Notes: generated from the sequence alone by a model not told the origin. A DNA stretch of 64,000 nt from CAYZJV01 sp049310885 (GCF_049310885.1 NZ_JBMDYO010000003.1:1-64000), one strand, 5' to 3'; counted from the stretch's first letter, positions 1 through 9,914 are shown. A program made the numbers and translations.

Positions 1-81
1 CTACAGGATTGGACCTGCCATTTCCATATCTATTTCACCTGCTCTTCCCCCCCAACCCCAGAAAAACTCACTGAGCCTCAA

Positions 82-1395
82 TTATCTTCCCTGCCTCACA
101 GACTCTTTATCAACAGCCGCCCTGAGCCGTTCATCCTCAGTAACGATAATAGGGCTTTCTTTGATAAAAATCGCAGCAAGTACTGCAGCAAATAATAAAG
201 CCACGCTAACAATCAAAACATGCTCTAGGAACGCTCCACCATGAAGATTCATAAATATAAGAAGTATTACACCAATAAAGTGACCATTGAGGAGAAGGAC
301 GCCTTGTGAAGAGGCCTCTTGTACTGGATAGCTCAATTCTGCAGCATATTGATATCCCAGGGGAATAGCACTTTGGAAGAAAAACCCGAGGAATCCTGCC
401 GCGATGAATCCAAATATTGTGGGAGAGGAAAATAGTGTATCCAACAGCGGTATTGCCGCAAAAACTACAACCCCAACGAAAATTCCGAGCATGGAAATAA
501 AAAAGAAGATCTTTCTTTTTCTGAGATAATCAGACAAGAGCGGTATTACTACTGATCCGATCATACCACCACCCAATAATATCAATCCAACTACCCCATT
601 GGAGTTTTGGACCCCTATGAAGGCAGTTATACTGTCGATCTTTGCGATAAAAACATTGAATAGTCCCCACATCAATCCAAAGATGGCAATAAATCCCCCC
701 ATATGTTTCTTATGGAGCAATAATCGAAATGAGCTGATAAATGAGTCTATCTCAATCGGTTCCAGTGACGATGGCGTCGGTGGCTTCTCCTTTATGAAAA
801 ACAACACCGCAAGAGCCCCGATCGCTGTTGCGATTCCCAACCAGAGCAATAGCTGGGGAATCCCTTCCCCGTAACCCACCAGTTCAGGATTACTGACAAC
901 AGCATATGGGCTTATTATCATTATCAATAAAAGCCCCAAATACTGTGCGAATGAGACTAGACCGATGGCAAAGCCCCGCTCACGTAGAGGAAACCATCTC
1001 GCTGTAACGAGCGTCACATTGTTGAGAATTAGTACATGTGCGAAAGAAAGGCCTACTTGGGAGACAACAACTGTCCAAAAATGATTTGCACCGAAGCCTT
1101 TTAGCAGACTGAAAATTGCAATGAGTATCGCGCTGGAACGAAGTGTCCATTTCAGCCCAATCTTATCAATGGCAAGTGAAGCGGGAATACTGATGAATAT
1201 GAAGACCAAAAGATGGATCAATGTAAGGAGATCTGGCCCGATGATTGAATCTGCTGGAATTTGTGTGGAGTAAAAAGCTCCTGCAGCACGCGATATCGGC
1301 GCAAGGACCAACCATTGCATCTCCGAGGCCATGATAACCGCCATCAGAGCAATCAAGACTACCCAACGGTATGAATAAACACGAACACTTTTCAT
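82..1395 (-). CDS. MFS transporter
   Basis: This is a 437-residue integral membrane protein of the major facilitator superfamily, with about 12 hydrophobic segments. The first transmembrane segment starts at residue 10. The loop after the second segment carries a degenerate MFS motif A (SLAIDKIGLKW, around residue 73). A WFPLRERGFAIGL stretch around residue 133 resembles carriers of the FLVCR and OFA type. A hydrophilic central loop near residue 205 separates the two six-helix halves. The substrate cannot be read from the sequence. The gene is divergent from the nitroreductase, with under 90 bases between the two start codons. AGAAGG before the ATG is an acceptable ribosome site. The fold is secure, the substrate unknown. 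Confidence 0.8.
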   Translation of the reverse strand: MKSVRVYSYRWVVLIALMAVIMASEMQWLVLAPISRAAGAFYSTQIPADSIIGPDLLTLIHLLVFIFISIPASLAIDKIGLKWTLRSSAILIAIFSLLKGFGANHFWTVVVSQVGLSFAHVLILNNVTLVTARWFPLRERGFAIGLVSFAQYLGLLLIMIISPYAVVSNPELVGYGEGIPQLLLWLGIATAIGALAVLFFIKEKPPTPSSLEPIEIDSFISSFRLLLHKKHMGGFIAIFGLMWGLFNVFIAKIDSITAFIGVQNSNGVVGLILLGGGMIGSVVIPLLSDYLRKRKIFFFISMLGIFVGVVVFAAIPLLDTLFSSPTIFGFIAAGFLGFFFQSAIPLGYQYAAELSYPVQEASSQGVLLLNGHFIGVILLIFMNLHGGAFLEHVLIVSVALLFAAVLAAIFIKESPIIVTEDERLRAAVDKESVRQGR

Positions 1396-1483
1396 AGCGA
1401 CCTTCTGGCTTGTATACTATATGAATGATATCGTTGCGTATAGTACGGAACTAAAAGCCTTGATGCTTCAACAGGAGAAAATA

Positions 1484-2272
1484 ATGAACCCGACCTTAGA
1501 TTTACTCATGAATCGTCGAACCCACCGTTCTTTTTCCGATAGGCCAATTGAGCATATTCATCATGAACTAATCCAACAAGCGACACTTCGAGCACCAACA
1601 GCAGGAAATATGATGTTCTATTCTGTCATTGAAGTCACAGATAAGAAACGTCTAGAGACACTAGCCGTTCTTTGTGACAACCAACCTATGATAGCTAATG
1701 CTCCTATGGTCTGGCTATTCCTTTCCGATGTACGCAAATGGGTCAATTTCTTCAGTGAATCGGGATCCGTAGAAAAGGGGGAGAACAAGAATATACCATG
1801 GAGAGCCCCAGGAGCTGGAGATTTGCTTCTCGCTATGAGTGATGCCTTGATTGCAGCACAAACAGCAGTAGTTGCAGCCGAGTCTTTAGGAATAGGTTCC
1901 TGCTATATAGGAGATATCCTAGAGAACCATGAGAAGATAACAGAACTGTTCAATCTTCCCAAGTATACTGCTGTCGCTACCTTGGTCATTTTTGGATACC
2001 CAAAATCGACAGAACCTCTGGCCAATCCAGCCATCAGGTGTCCCGTTAACTCAATTTTTATGGAAAATTCTTATAAAGAACCTCATCTCCAAGATCTTGA
2101 AATTGCCTTTGGAGCACAAGAACAACAATTGAAGAAACAAGGACGTCTTCCGTTTGGAAATACGGGTACCATTTCCGATTTTTACTATTTTAGAAAACAC
2201 ACGAGTGACTTCATGAAGGAGATGGATCGCTCTTCAAAAGCAATCATAGACACCTGGATTGCTTCTGAGTAA
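1484..2272 (+). CDS. nitroreductase family protein
   Basis: This is a flavin-dependent nitroreductase-like oxidoreductase of 262 residues. The N-terminus NRRTHRSFSDRPI is the usual FMN-binding Arg-Ser region, followed by RAPTAGNM. The segment AAESLGIGSCYIGD in the middle is typical of the family, as is the VIFGYPK strand late in the protein. The frame is open from 1421, but I place the start at 1484 because AGGAG lies six bases upstream of that ATG and the family homology begins there. The C-terminal tail of about 60 residues after the core may be an extra helical arm. A TATAGT at 1439-1444 is a plausible -10 box. The physiological electron acceptor is unknown. Confidence 0.85.
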   Translation: MNPTLDLLMNRRTHRSFSDRPIEHIHHELIQQATLRAPTAGNMMFYSVIEVTDKKRLETLAVLCDNQPMIANAPMVWLFLSDVRKWVNFFSESGSVEKGENKNIPWRAPGAGDLLLAMSDALIAAQTAVVAAESLGIGSCYIGDILENHEKITELFNLPKYTAVATLVIFGYPKSTEPLANPAIRCPVNSIFMENSYKEPHLQDLEIAFGAQEQQLKKQGRLPFGNTGTISDFYYFRKHTSDFMKEMDRSSKAIIDTWIASE

Positions 2273-2294
2273 AACAACTGAAGAATTAACCATG

Positions 2295-2327
2295 AAAAGA
2301 GCCGCCCGAGAGATACTCCCGAGCGGC
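2295..2327 (-). terminator. terminator of nifJ
   Basis: A 12-bp stem (2301-2312 with 2316-2327, loop of three) contains two positions that pair only as G-U on the minus-strand RNA. It is followed on that strand by TCTTTT. It lies about 30 bases past the nifJ stop codon, so it most likely ends the nifJ transcript. Confidence 0.75.
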
Positions 2328-2354
2328 CGATTTTATGCCTTTCGACGTGTGCCG

Positions 2355-5300
2355 TTACATGACTTCTCCTACATCTTTGTAGAACTTCATGCGGCGTTTT
2401 GCGTCCTCTTCTGCTCTCTTGAAGAGCTCTTCCGCTTGGTCTGGATTCGTCTTGTAGAGTGATGAGTATCTTCTTTCGCTCTTGATGAATTCCTGGTAAT
2501 CACCCTTGGGTTCTTTTGTATCCCAAGAGAATCGCTTACCTTCGCCCAAGGAAGGGTTGTAACGGAACAACGGCCAATAACCGACTTCAACCGCCAACTT
2601 CTCCTCAACCTGACTCTTCATCATATTGATTCCATGGTTGATACAAGGTGCATAACAGAACACAATTGAAGGACCGTCAAAAGCGACAGCTTCCTGCAAA
2701 GCTTTCTGGGCATGCAACCTGTTTGAACCCATGGAGATCGAAGCAACATAGACATGACCATAGCTCATCATCATGAAGCCCATGTTCTTTTTACCCATCT
2801 GCTTTCCTGCATTCGCAAATTTAGCGACAGCAGCGATCGGAGTTGCCTTGGAAGCTTGTCCTCCAGTATTCGAATACACTTCAGTGTCCAAAACGAGAAT
2901 ATTTACATTCTTACCGGAAGCGACAACATGGTCGACACCACCGTAACCAATGTCGTAAGCCCAGCCATCACCACCGAAGATCCAGACATCCTTCTCACTG
3001 AAGTAGTCCTTCAATTCAATGATTTTTCGCAAAGCTGCCTTTGCTTCATCACTCTTCGCAGCTTTAAGGGCATCATCGAGTAAAGCCTGAGTCTCATTCT
3101 GAGCTGTAATCGAAGCTTCGGTCTTGTCATTCCAAAGTTCCAGATTCTTTTCAATCGCATTAGTCAAAGCTTCGGTAGTACCTGCTGCAAGCAGTCGGTC
3201 GATATTTGCTTTAAGCTGTCTGCGGTTGGCTTCTACAGCCAGACGCATACCAAGCCCGTACTCGGCATTGTCTTCGAAAAGTGAGTTACCCCAAGCTGGA
3301 CCACGACCATCAGTACGCTGAGCATACGGAGTGGTTGGGAATGTTCCACCATAAATGGAGGAGCATCCGGTCGCATTGGCCACAATCATCCTCTCCCCAC
3401 AGATCTGGGAGACCAACTTGACATAGGGAGTCTCTCCACAACCGGCACATGCACCAGAGAACTCGAATAAGGGTTTCTTGAACTGCATACCTTTGACCGT
3501 GTCAACAGAAATTCCATCTACTACATCATCTGGGAGAGCATCAAAGAATTCAGCATTGGTGGTCTCACCAGCCTTCCGCTCAACATCAATCGGACTGAAC
3601 TGTAGGGACTTGGTCTTGGAAGGACAGGTTTCGATACAGACGCCACATCCCTGACAATCTTCAGGATATACTTGGATCTTGAACCGTAACTCTCTATCGT
3701 TCTTGGTGCTGGACTTGAGTGTGGTGAAGTTTTCTGGTGCATTCTCCAAATCCTTCGGATCAATCTGTTTTGCCCTAATAGCAGCGTGGGGACAAGATTG
3801 TACACACTGGTTACACTGGATACAGTTCTCACTGATCCAATGTGGAATGAAGGGCGCTACACCACGCTTTTCGAGGCGAGCTGTATTGGTTGGTAATGTA
3901 CCATCAAAGGACATCTTCGAAACCGGAATGTCATTACCCTTGAGATGCATGATCGGCTCAATGATTTCCTTGGCGTAAGCATCAGCATCGTCACCGATGA
4001 GTTTCTTGGGCTCGTAGGCTTTACCGACCTTAGAGGGAATCTTTACCTCTTCCAATGCGTCGGACGCGCCATCGACAGCTGCCCAGTTCATTTTAACGAT
4101 ATCCTCACCCTTCTTGCCGAAAGTCTTCTTGATTGCATTCTTGATCAAGGTGATGGCTTCATCCTCTGGGAAAATACCAGAAATCTTGAAGAATGCCGCC
4201 TGCATGACCGTATTGATGCGTGTTCCCAAACCAACCTTCTCTGCAATCGACAGAGCATTGATATTGTAGAATCGAATCTTCTTATCGATAATCTGCTTCT
4301 GTTCGTCAGCAGTAAGGTGTTCGAAGACCTCATCAGAAGGAATCTGTGAGTTCAAAAGGAAGACTCCACCCTCTTTCAAAGGAGCAAGCATATCATAACG
4401 ACCGATATATGCAGGGTTATGACAAGCAACAAAATCGGCGCTATCAATCAACCATGGCATGTTTACTGAGCTCTTCCCGAATCTCAAGTGACTTATGGTA
4501 ATACCACCAGATTTCTTTGAGTCGTAAGAGAAGTAAGCTTGTGCATTCATGTCGGTATTGCCACCAATGATCTTGATGGAATCCTTATTTGCACCAACGG
4601 TTCCATCGGAACCGAGTCCCCAGAACATACAGGAAACGACACCCTTGGGTGATACGTCAATCTTATCTTTGACAGGGATGCTCAAGTTGGTTACATCGTC
4701 CACGATGCCTACAGTGAAGTTATGCCAATTGCCTTCATTCAAGTGGTCATAGACCGCTTTTGCATGGCTTGGTGTGAAATCTTTGCTCGACAAACCGTAG
4801 CGTCCACCAATAACCGAGATATCGGTTCTTCCCATCTGGGAAAGAGCTGTTACAACATCGAGATAGAGAGGCTCACCGATGGAACCGGGCTCTTTAGTTC
4901 TATCCAGAACAGCAATCTTTTTTACAGATTCAGGAATGGCTGCCACGAAATGCTTTGCTGAGAATGGGCGGTATAGACGAACTTTGAGAACACCGACCTT
5001 TTCTCCCTTCTTGTTGAGATAATCGGCTGCCCACTCGAATGTATCGAGTGCGCTACCCATTGCAATAATGATCCGATCTGCATCAGGTGCTCCGACATAA
5101 TCAAACAAATGGTATTGCCTACCGGTGATTTTCGCAACTTTGTCCATATATTCCTGTACGATCTCAGGAACGGCTTCATAATACTTATTTACCGTCTCTC
5201 GACCTTGGAAATATACATCTTCATTCTGTGCCGCAACTTTCAATCGGGGTTTTTCTGGGCGTTGGGCGCGGGAACGGAATTGTTCAATATATTCGGGTTC

Positions 5301-5888
5301 CACCAACCCCTGCATATCTTCGTAGGAAATTTCCTCAACTTTCTGGACTTCGTGTGAAGTTCTGAATCCATCGAAGAATGAGAGAAACGGAACCTGAGCC
5401 TTAAGTGTAGCAAGGTGGGCAACAAGTGCAAGATCCATAGTCTCTTGGATACTGGTAGCCGCAGTCATGGCGAAACCGGTATTCCTACAGGACATGACAT
5501 CTGAATGGTCACCGAAAATTGAGAGGGATTGTGCTGCCAAGGATCGGGCAGAAACATGGAAAACCGTCGGGAGCATTTCTCCAGCGATCTTGTGCATATT
5601 CGGAATCATCAACAACAATCCTTGGCTTGCTGTAAATGTTGTCGTAAGAGCTCCTGCAGAGAGAGAACCGTGTACCGCACCAGCTGCACCGGCTTCCGAT
5701 TGCATTTCTGTGATATCTACTTTCTCACCGAACAGATTGATTCTTCCCGTACTTGCCCATGAATCGGCATATTCCCCCATTGGTGAAGAGGGGGTGATGG
5801 GATAGATCGCCGCAACATCGCTGAACGCGTACGCTACATGCGCGGCAGCGGTATTGCCATCGATAGTAACCATTTTCTTGTTACCCAT
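2355..5888 (-). CDS. nifJ: pyruvate:ferredoxin (flavodoxin) oxidoreductase, single chain
   Basis: The enzyme oxidatively decarboxylates pyruvate to acetyl-CoA and reduces ferredoxin or flavodoxin, a central step in anaerobic fermentation. At 1177 residues it has the full homodimeric length. Domains in order are the pyrimidine-binding domain with YPITPSSPMGE near residue 30, the central domains, a two-[4Fe-4S] ferredoxin domain (CIQCNQC near 686 and CQGCGVC near 743), the proximal-cluster motif GACAGCGETPY near 811, and the thiamine diphosphate site GDGWAYDIGYGG near 974. The start ATG follows GGAG at eight bases. It has its own promoter (TTGCAA, 17 bp, TATAGT) and a leader of about 95 bases with two perfect inverted repeats. 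It forms a single-gene unit with a terminator. Confidence 0.97.
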   Translation of the reverse strand: MGNKKMVTIDGNTAAAHVAYAFSDVAAIYPITPSSPMGEYADSWASTGRINLFGEKVDITEMQSEAGAAGAVHGSLSAGALTTTFTASQGLLLMIPNMHKIAGEMLPTVFHVSARSLAAQSLSIFGDHSDVMSCRNTGFAMTAATSIQETMDLALVAHLATLKAQVPFLSFFDGFRTSHEVQKVEEISYEDMQGLVEPEYIEQFRSRAQRPEKPRLKVAAQNEDVYFQGRETVNKYYEAVPEIVQEYMDKVAKITGRQYHLFDYVGAPDADRIIIAMGSALDTFEWAADYLNKKGEKVGVLKVRLYRPFSAKHFVAAIPESVKKIAVLDRTKEPGSIGEPLYLDVVTALSQMGRTDISVIGGRYGLSSKDFTPSHAKAVYDHLNEGNWHNFTVGIVDDVTNLSIPVKDKIDVSPKGVVSCMFWGLGSDGTVGANKDSIKIIGGNTDMNAQAYFSYDSKKSGGITISHLRFGKSSVNMPWLIDSADFVACHNPAYIGRYDMLAPLKEGGVFLLNSQIPSDEVFEHLTADEQKQIIDKKIRFYNINALSIAEKVGLGTRINTVMQAAFFKISGIFPEDEAITLIKNAIKKTFGKKGEDIVKMNWAAVDGASDALEEVKIPSKVGKAYEPKKLIGDDADAYAKEIIEPIMHLKGNDIPVSKMSFDGTLPTNTARLEKRGVAPFIPHWISENCIQCNQCVQSCPHAAIRAKQIDPKDLENAPENFTTLKSSTKNDRELRFKIQVYPEDCQGCGVCIETCPSKTKSLQFSPIDVERKAGETTNAEFFDALPDDVVDGISVDTVKGMQFKKPLFEFSGACAGCGETPYVKLVSQICGERMIVANATGCSSIYGGTFPTTPYAQRTDGRGPAWGNSLFEDNAEYGLGMRLAVEANRRQLKANIDRLLAAGTTEALTNAIEKNLELWNDKTEASITAQNETQALLDDALKAAKSDEAKAALRKIIELKDYFSEKDVWIFGGDGWAYDIGYGGVDHVVASGKNVNILVLDTEVYSNTGGQASKATPIAAVAKFANAGKQMGKKNMGFMMMSYGHVYVASISMGSNRLHAQKALQEAVAFDGPSIVFCYAPCINHGINMMKSQVEEKLAVEVGYWPLFRYNPSLGEGKRFSWDTKEPKGDYQEFIKSERRYSSLYKTNPDQAEELFKRAEEDAKRRMKFYKDVGEVM

Positions 5889-5917
5889 ATTGACACTCCA
5901 TTGAAATAATATTTACC

Positions 5918-5938
5918 TGTGGTCGACTTGTGACCACA
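5918..5938. promoter_or_regulatory. inverted repeat in nifJ leader (proximal)
   Basis: A perfect 7-bp inverted repeat, TGTGGTC and GACCACA, separated by seven bases, lies 30-50 bases upstream of the nifJ start. It could be an operator for a redox or carbon regulator. The half-site is loosely similar to the TGTGA of CRP/FNR and Rex sites, but it does not match either consensus well enough to name a regulator. Confidence 0.5.
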
Positions 5939-5957
5939 ACCATTTGCACACAATACG

Positions 5958-5978
5958 ACCCTGTAATAAATACAGGGT
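5958..5978. promoter_or_regulatory. inverted repeat in nifJ leader (distal)
   Basis: A perfect 8-bp inverted repeat (ACCCTGTA and TACAGGGT, five-base spacer) falls at about +7 to +27 of the predicted nifJ transcript. It could act as an operator just past the start site or as a 5' stem-loop that stabilises the mRNA. Confidence 0.5.
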
Positions 5979-5990
5979 ACTTACCCCTTG

Positions 5991-6019
5991 ACTATAACGC
6001 AATAGCGGGGGGTTTGCAA
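5991..6019 (-). promoter_or_regulatory. nifJ promoter
   Basis: On the minus strand the -35 box TTGCAA (6014-6019) and -10 box TATAGT (5991-5996) are exactly 17 bp apart. The predicted start near 5984 gives a leader of about 95 bases. Confidence 0.7.
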
Positions 6020-6051
6020 CCATAGAGTGCTGATTCAAACATTAGAAACAC

Positions 6052-7296
6052 CTATCTGGAAGCGGCTGTTTTTACCATTCCACGTAGTCGGACGAACAAG
6101 AACCCGATAAGAATGGCAACACCTACCGAACCCAACCAAAGAACTCTGAAATTAGCTATTGAGAGGACCAAGCCTCCTACGTAAGGCCCTAGTGCGGTAC
6201 CTATTCCGACTATGACACTTACTAGGGAATTGAACCTTCCTCGATGTGTACTTGGAGCATGCTGATTGACGAATACATTACCATTGGTCGCCAATAGAAT
6301 CTCACCTATGGTCCAGATAAACGTAGCTCCGAGAAAAGCTAATAACGAAGAACATACTGCGTACAGGCCAAAACCAACTACATAGAATAATGTTCCAAGA
6401 GCCATGTTCATTGATCTTGATACATATATTGTAGCTCGTGTAACTATAGCAGTCATGAGTAGCACGGTTGCGGCATTCACAGTCATGAGCCAACCATATC
6501 CTTCAGTTCCAGATTGTGTTCCGAACAAACCATGCATTTGCAATGGCAATGCAAATGCATGCTGAACATAGATGAGGTTATATAGGGTGAACGCGACAAC
6601 ATAGAGGACTAACATCCTATTGGTGAAGAAGAGCTTCCACAAAGATCCAGAAAAAGTAGATTCTGCCCTAGCTTCAGTAGTTTCCCGTGTTTTTGGATAT
6701 TTGGGTAGAAAGAATCCTAAAAGACTAGCTGAAATAACCAAAGTAACCGAAGAGACAATAAATAGAAGTGGCAAGTTTCGGGAAAAGAGAAACGCCGCAA
6801 CCAAAGGTCCCACGGCTACACCGATATTTGAGCCGAGATACAGAAGAGAGAAAGCCCTTGCCCTTTCCATCTCTCCATGTGAATAATCGGCTATGAGCGC
6901 GTGAGAAACCGGCCAAGTCGCGCCACGAAACGGTGATGAAATAAGAATGATATAGGCGACTGTCATGGGAGCAGTATCTATCAAAAGCCCACTGAAAACA
7001 TAAAGTACTGCTACAATTGCCTGACACGCTACCATTACATATTTACGTGGATACTTGTCAGCAACGAAGCCTCCACCCAACTGACCAAGTATAGTTGCGA
7101 CTACGGTCATTGTAGTGAATAGTCCAGCTTGATGCTCCTCCATGCCGATGGATACCGTGAGTATCAGCACTAGTAACATCTGAACGAAATCACCAAATCG
7201 ATTGATGATCCGAGCAAAGAAGAGGATATGTATTGATTTGTCCAATGATCTATAGGAACCTCCCGTACGAAGACGGGAGGTCGATGATGAATCCAT
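6052..7296 (-). CDS. MFS transporter (efflux-like)
   Basis: This 414-residue major facilitator protein has about 12 transmembrane segments. Motif A is clear (GGGFVADKYPRKYV, around residue 75). A PFRGATWPVSHALIADY stretch near residue 122 and a GPLVAAFLFSR segment near 162 resemble drug-efflux type carriers. It starts 21 bases after the nrdJ stop codon and on the same strand, so it is probably the second gene of a nrdJ transcript. No good Shine-Dalgarno sequence precedes the ATG; the region is AT-rich (TATATA), so a separate start of transcription there is possible. The substrate is unknown, and the link to nucleotide metabolism is only positional. Confidence 0.8.
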   Translation of the reverse strand: MDSSSTSRLRTGGSYRSLDKSIHILFFARIINRFGDFVQMLLVLILTVSIGMEEHQAGLFTTMTVVATILGQLGGGFVADKYPRKYVMVACQAIVAVLYVFSGLLIDTAPMTVAYIILISSPFRGATWPVSHALIADYSHGEMERARAFSLLYLGSNIGVAVGPLVAAFLFSRNLPLLFIVSSVTLVISASLLGFFLPKYPKTRETTEARAESTFSGSLWKLFFTNRMLVLYVVAFTLYNLIYVQHAFALPLQMHGLFGTQSGTEGYGWLMTVNAATVLLMTAIVTRATIYVSRSMNMALGTLFYVVGFGLYAVCSSLLAFLGATFIWTIGEILLATNGNVFVNQHAPSTHRGRFNSLVSVIVGIGTALGPYVGGLVLSIANFRVLWLGSVGVAILIGFLFVRLRGMVKTAASR

Positions 7297-7317
7297 GGTA
7301 TATACTACTTCACAATA

Positions 7318-9828
7318 TCAGCATTCGCTGTGCCCACAGGAAAAACACTTCTTGCATCCCTCTATGTTCACGAACGTCACATTCCCACATACCGGACAAA
7401 TATCGGGAGTAACACTATGGGCGACCTCAGCAGCCAACCCAAGATCGAATTGTTTTGCTGCAAGGTCAACATCATCTTCATCCGGAAGTGGTGGATAGCT
7501 GGATCCATCCTGCTCAATCCCTATATGATCTTCCAGCACTTGCGCAACGGCATCAGGCAGGCTCATTACCCTATTCTTTCCAAATCCCATTGGTCTTCCT
7601 GAACCGATTCCTCGCAGTTGTGCGATTACGGACTGGGCTCGTTGTTTAGGAGTCAAGGGACTGGGCATACGTAATATAAGACTGATAAGTCGTCCTAATC
7701 CCTCAGCATCTGCAGAAACATCCGAACCGACTTTCGCTACATTGATAAAGACTTCGAACGGCTCTCCATACGGTCCTCCATCTGAATTGACGGTAATATA
7801 GGCAGTTCCGATCGGAGTAGCCTTACGATAGGTGGTTCCATGAAGAACTTTGGAACGGATACGAGATTTTGGCTCCTCAGCCACAATCTTGGGGCTCTCT
7901 TGATCTACTTCAGCAGCCTTTTCTTTCGCCTTTGCGATGAGAACCTGGGTATCACGTGAACCATCTCGATAGGTAGTTCCACCCTTGCATCCGAGATCAT
8001 AGAGTAATTCATACAGGTTTGCGGTCTGTTCAACGGTATATTCTGCTGGGGTATTGCCAGTCTTTGAAATACTTGAATCGACCCATCGCTGTATTGCTGC
8101 CTGTACTCTTACATGGCCTTCTGGAGGAAGATCCATCGCAGAGACAAAAAAATCTGGCTTCTCTTTACCGGGATTGGCCTTGATCCAATCATCATACACA
8201 GCGACCCTTTCTATATGGGAACCCATACGACCTACTCGTTCCCATTCCCAAAAATAGTAGGGTTCAATCCCAGTACTGGTTCCCACCATCGTTCCTGTTG
8301 TGCCTGTAGGAGCCTGGGTTAATAGCGTCACATTTCGGATTCCCTTTTTGGCTATACGGTCCCGTACCTCTTGTGGCATCTCTTTCATAAAACCGCTTTG
8401 CAAGAATTTCTCCGCATCGAATAACGGGAAGGAGCCCTTTTCTTCTGCCAAGTCAGCACTTGCATTATATGCCTCGACACAGATGAACTTGTACAGCTTA
8501 TCGATAAAATCGATAGACCGGTCACTACCGTAGGCTAGCTCCATTTTGATCAGCATATCAGCCAATCCCATGGTCCCCAGACCTACTCTCCGTTCCGATT
8601 GCTGCTGCTCTTTATTCTCCTCATAAAAATAGGGAGTATCGTCAATCACATCGTCGAGGAATCGAATCGCACCCCTGACCGTTCGCCCGAGATCATCCCA
8701 AAGGACTTTCTTTTCCTGGACAAACCGGGAAAGGTTGATGGAACCGAGATTACATACACCCCAAGGTGGCAAACCCTGTTCACCACAGGGATTAGTACAT
8801 TGGATACTACTGTAATACCAAGAGTTCGACATTTTATTGTATCGATCTACGAAGAATACACCTGGTTCGGCGGAAGCCCATGCACTCTCTATGATTGCAT
8901 TCCAGATTTCCTTAGCCTTTACCGTCTGATAGGGTATCACTTTCTTCCCTAATGATTTCCAGCGATCCAGATCCCCATCCCATTTTTCGTTGTAATCAGG
9001 ATCCGAAGTATCTGGGAAATAGGTAGTCCAATCATCATCCGAACGAACAGCTTCCATGAAATCATCGGTAATACCCACACTAATGTTGGCATTGACGATC
9101 TTATCCATTTCTCGCTTGCTATTGATGAAGTCGAGAATATCAGGATGCCATACATTCAAGATGAGCATGAGAGCTCCTCTTCGGGAACCGCCCTGCTCGA
9201 TAAGTCCAGTCACAAAACTGAAAAGGGCACCCCAGGAAACCGAACCACTTGAACGTCCATTTACTCCTTTCACGTAGGCATGACGAGGTCTCAATGAAGA
9301 CAAGTTCATACCGACGCCCCCGCCACGGCTCATGATTTCGGTCATCTGCCCTAATGAGGTAATAATTCCACCACGGCTGTCTTTTGGTGAGGGAATCACA
9401 TAACAATTGAAGTAAGTTAGGTTCTGATCGGTTCCAGCCCCAGTAAGGATCCTACCACCAGGGACAAATTTCCAGTCCTCTAAAAGCCAGTTGAATTCTT
9501 TTTCCCAATTGGGACGAGTACTCTTTTTTTCCTGTGCTGAAATACCTTTCGCTACACGGGCGAGCATTTCGGAGGGATCCGTTTCGGTCGGTTTGTCGAC
9601 ATGCTCCCTCGTGGTTTGTATTTCGGTACCATCCTCAAGCAAGACAGTTACTGCATCTCCTGAGATAGAGAGCACCTTTCCTATTTCGCGTTGCCCTGTC
9701 TGGGGATTACTTACCGCAACGACCAGATCATCGACCTTCAAGGTACTTTTCTTTCCGTCTTTCTGAGCATATCTATCTAAGAAAATCTTACGTCCTAATG
9801 GCGTAAGTGCATTTTTCGCCGTTGTCAC
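7318..9828 (-). CDS. nrdJ: adenosylcobalamin-dependent (class II) ribonucleotide reductase
   Basis: The enzyme reduces ribonucleotides to deoxyribonucleotides using an adenosylcobalamin-generated thiyl radical, and works with or without oxygen. It has 836 residues from the GTG at 9828, chosen because GAGGG precedes it; the frame also opens with GTG at 9843, which has no ribosome site. Active-site landmarks are FNCYVIPSP near residue 139, NPCGEQG near 344 and a C-terminal Cys-rich tail (CPVCGN through CKKCFSCGHSEC) over the last 25 residues, which serves as the redox relay or zinc site. Between residues about 25 and 75 lies a small beta-rich insert (REIGKVLSISGDAVTVLLEDG) ahead of the catalytic barrel. 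A tandem NrdR-like site lies upstream, which fits nucleotide-dependent repression. Confidence 0.96.
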   Translation of the reverse strand: MTTAKNALTPLGRKIFLDRYAQKDGKKSTLKVDDLVVAVSNPQTGQREIGKVLSISGDAVTVLLEDGTEIQTTREHVDKPTETDPSEMLARVAKGISAQEKKSTRPNWEKEFNWLLEDWKFVPGGRILTGAGTDQNLTYFNCYVIPSPKDSRGGIITSLGQMTEIMSRGGGVGMNLSSLRPRHAYVKGVNGRSSGSVSWGALFSFVTGLIEQGGSRRGALMLILNVWHPDILDFINSKREMDKIVNANISVGITDDFMEAVRSDDDWTTYFPDTSDPDYNEKWDGDLDRWKSLGKKVIPYQTVKAKEIWNAIIESAWASAEPGVFFVDRYNKMSNSWYYSSIQCTNPCGEQGLPPWGVCNLGSINLSRFVQEKKVLWDDLGRTVRGAIRFLDDVIDDTPYFYEENKEQQQSERRVGLGTMGLADMLIKMELAYGSDRSIDFIDKLYKFICVEAYNASADLAEEKGSFPLFDAEKFLQSGFMKEMPQEVRDRIAKKGIRNVTLLTQAPTGTTGTMVGTSTGIEPYYFWEWERVGRMGSHIERVAVYDDWIKANPGKEKPDFFVSAMDLPPEGHVRVQAAIQRWVDSSISKTGNTPAEYTVEQTANLYELLYDLGCKGGTTYRDGSRDTQVLIAKAKEKAAEVDQESPKIVAEEPKSRIRSKVLHGTTYRKATPIGTAYITVNSDGGPYGEPFEVFINVAKVGSDVSADAEGLGRLISLILRMPSPLTPKQRAQSVIAQLRGIGSGRPMGFGKNRVMSLPDAVAQVLEDHIGIEQDGSSYPPLPDEDDVDLAAKQFDLGLAAEVAHSVTPDICPVCGNVTFVNIEGCKKCFSCGHSEC

Positions 9829-9877
9829 AATACTAGCCCTCACTATTTTTGATAACTGTCCTATTCGGACCTTTCAC

Positions 9878-9906
9878 AAGATAGCATATTAGTAGAAGGG
9901 AAACAA
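9878..9906 (-). promoter_or_regulatory. nrdJ promoter
   Basis: On the minus strand TTGTTT (9901-9906) and TATCTT (9878-9883) are 17 bp apart. This leaves a leader of about 45 bases to the GTG at 9828. Confidence 0.5.
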
Positions 9907-9914
9907 GGTAAAAA

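Noticed and set aside
1..74. An open plus-strand frame entering from the left edge and stopping at TGA 72-74
   Set aside because: Only 23 codons are visible, with no recognisable motif. Other frames are open too, so a gene end cannot be claimed.
1421..1483. Longer N-terminus for the nitroreductase starting at 1421
   Set aside because: It overlaps the divergent promoter region and has no ribosome site; AGGAG precedes ATG 1484, where family similarity begins.
2754..5805. Plus-strand open frames opposite nifJ
   Set aside because: They are shadows of the nifJ coding strand without ribosome sites or recognisable products; the same applies to other opposite-strand frames throughout.
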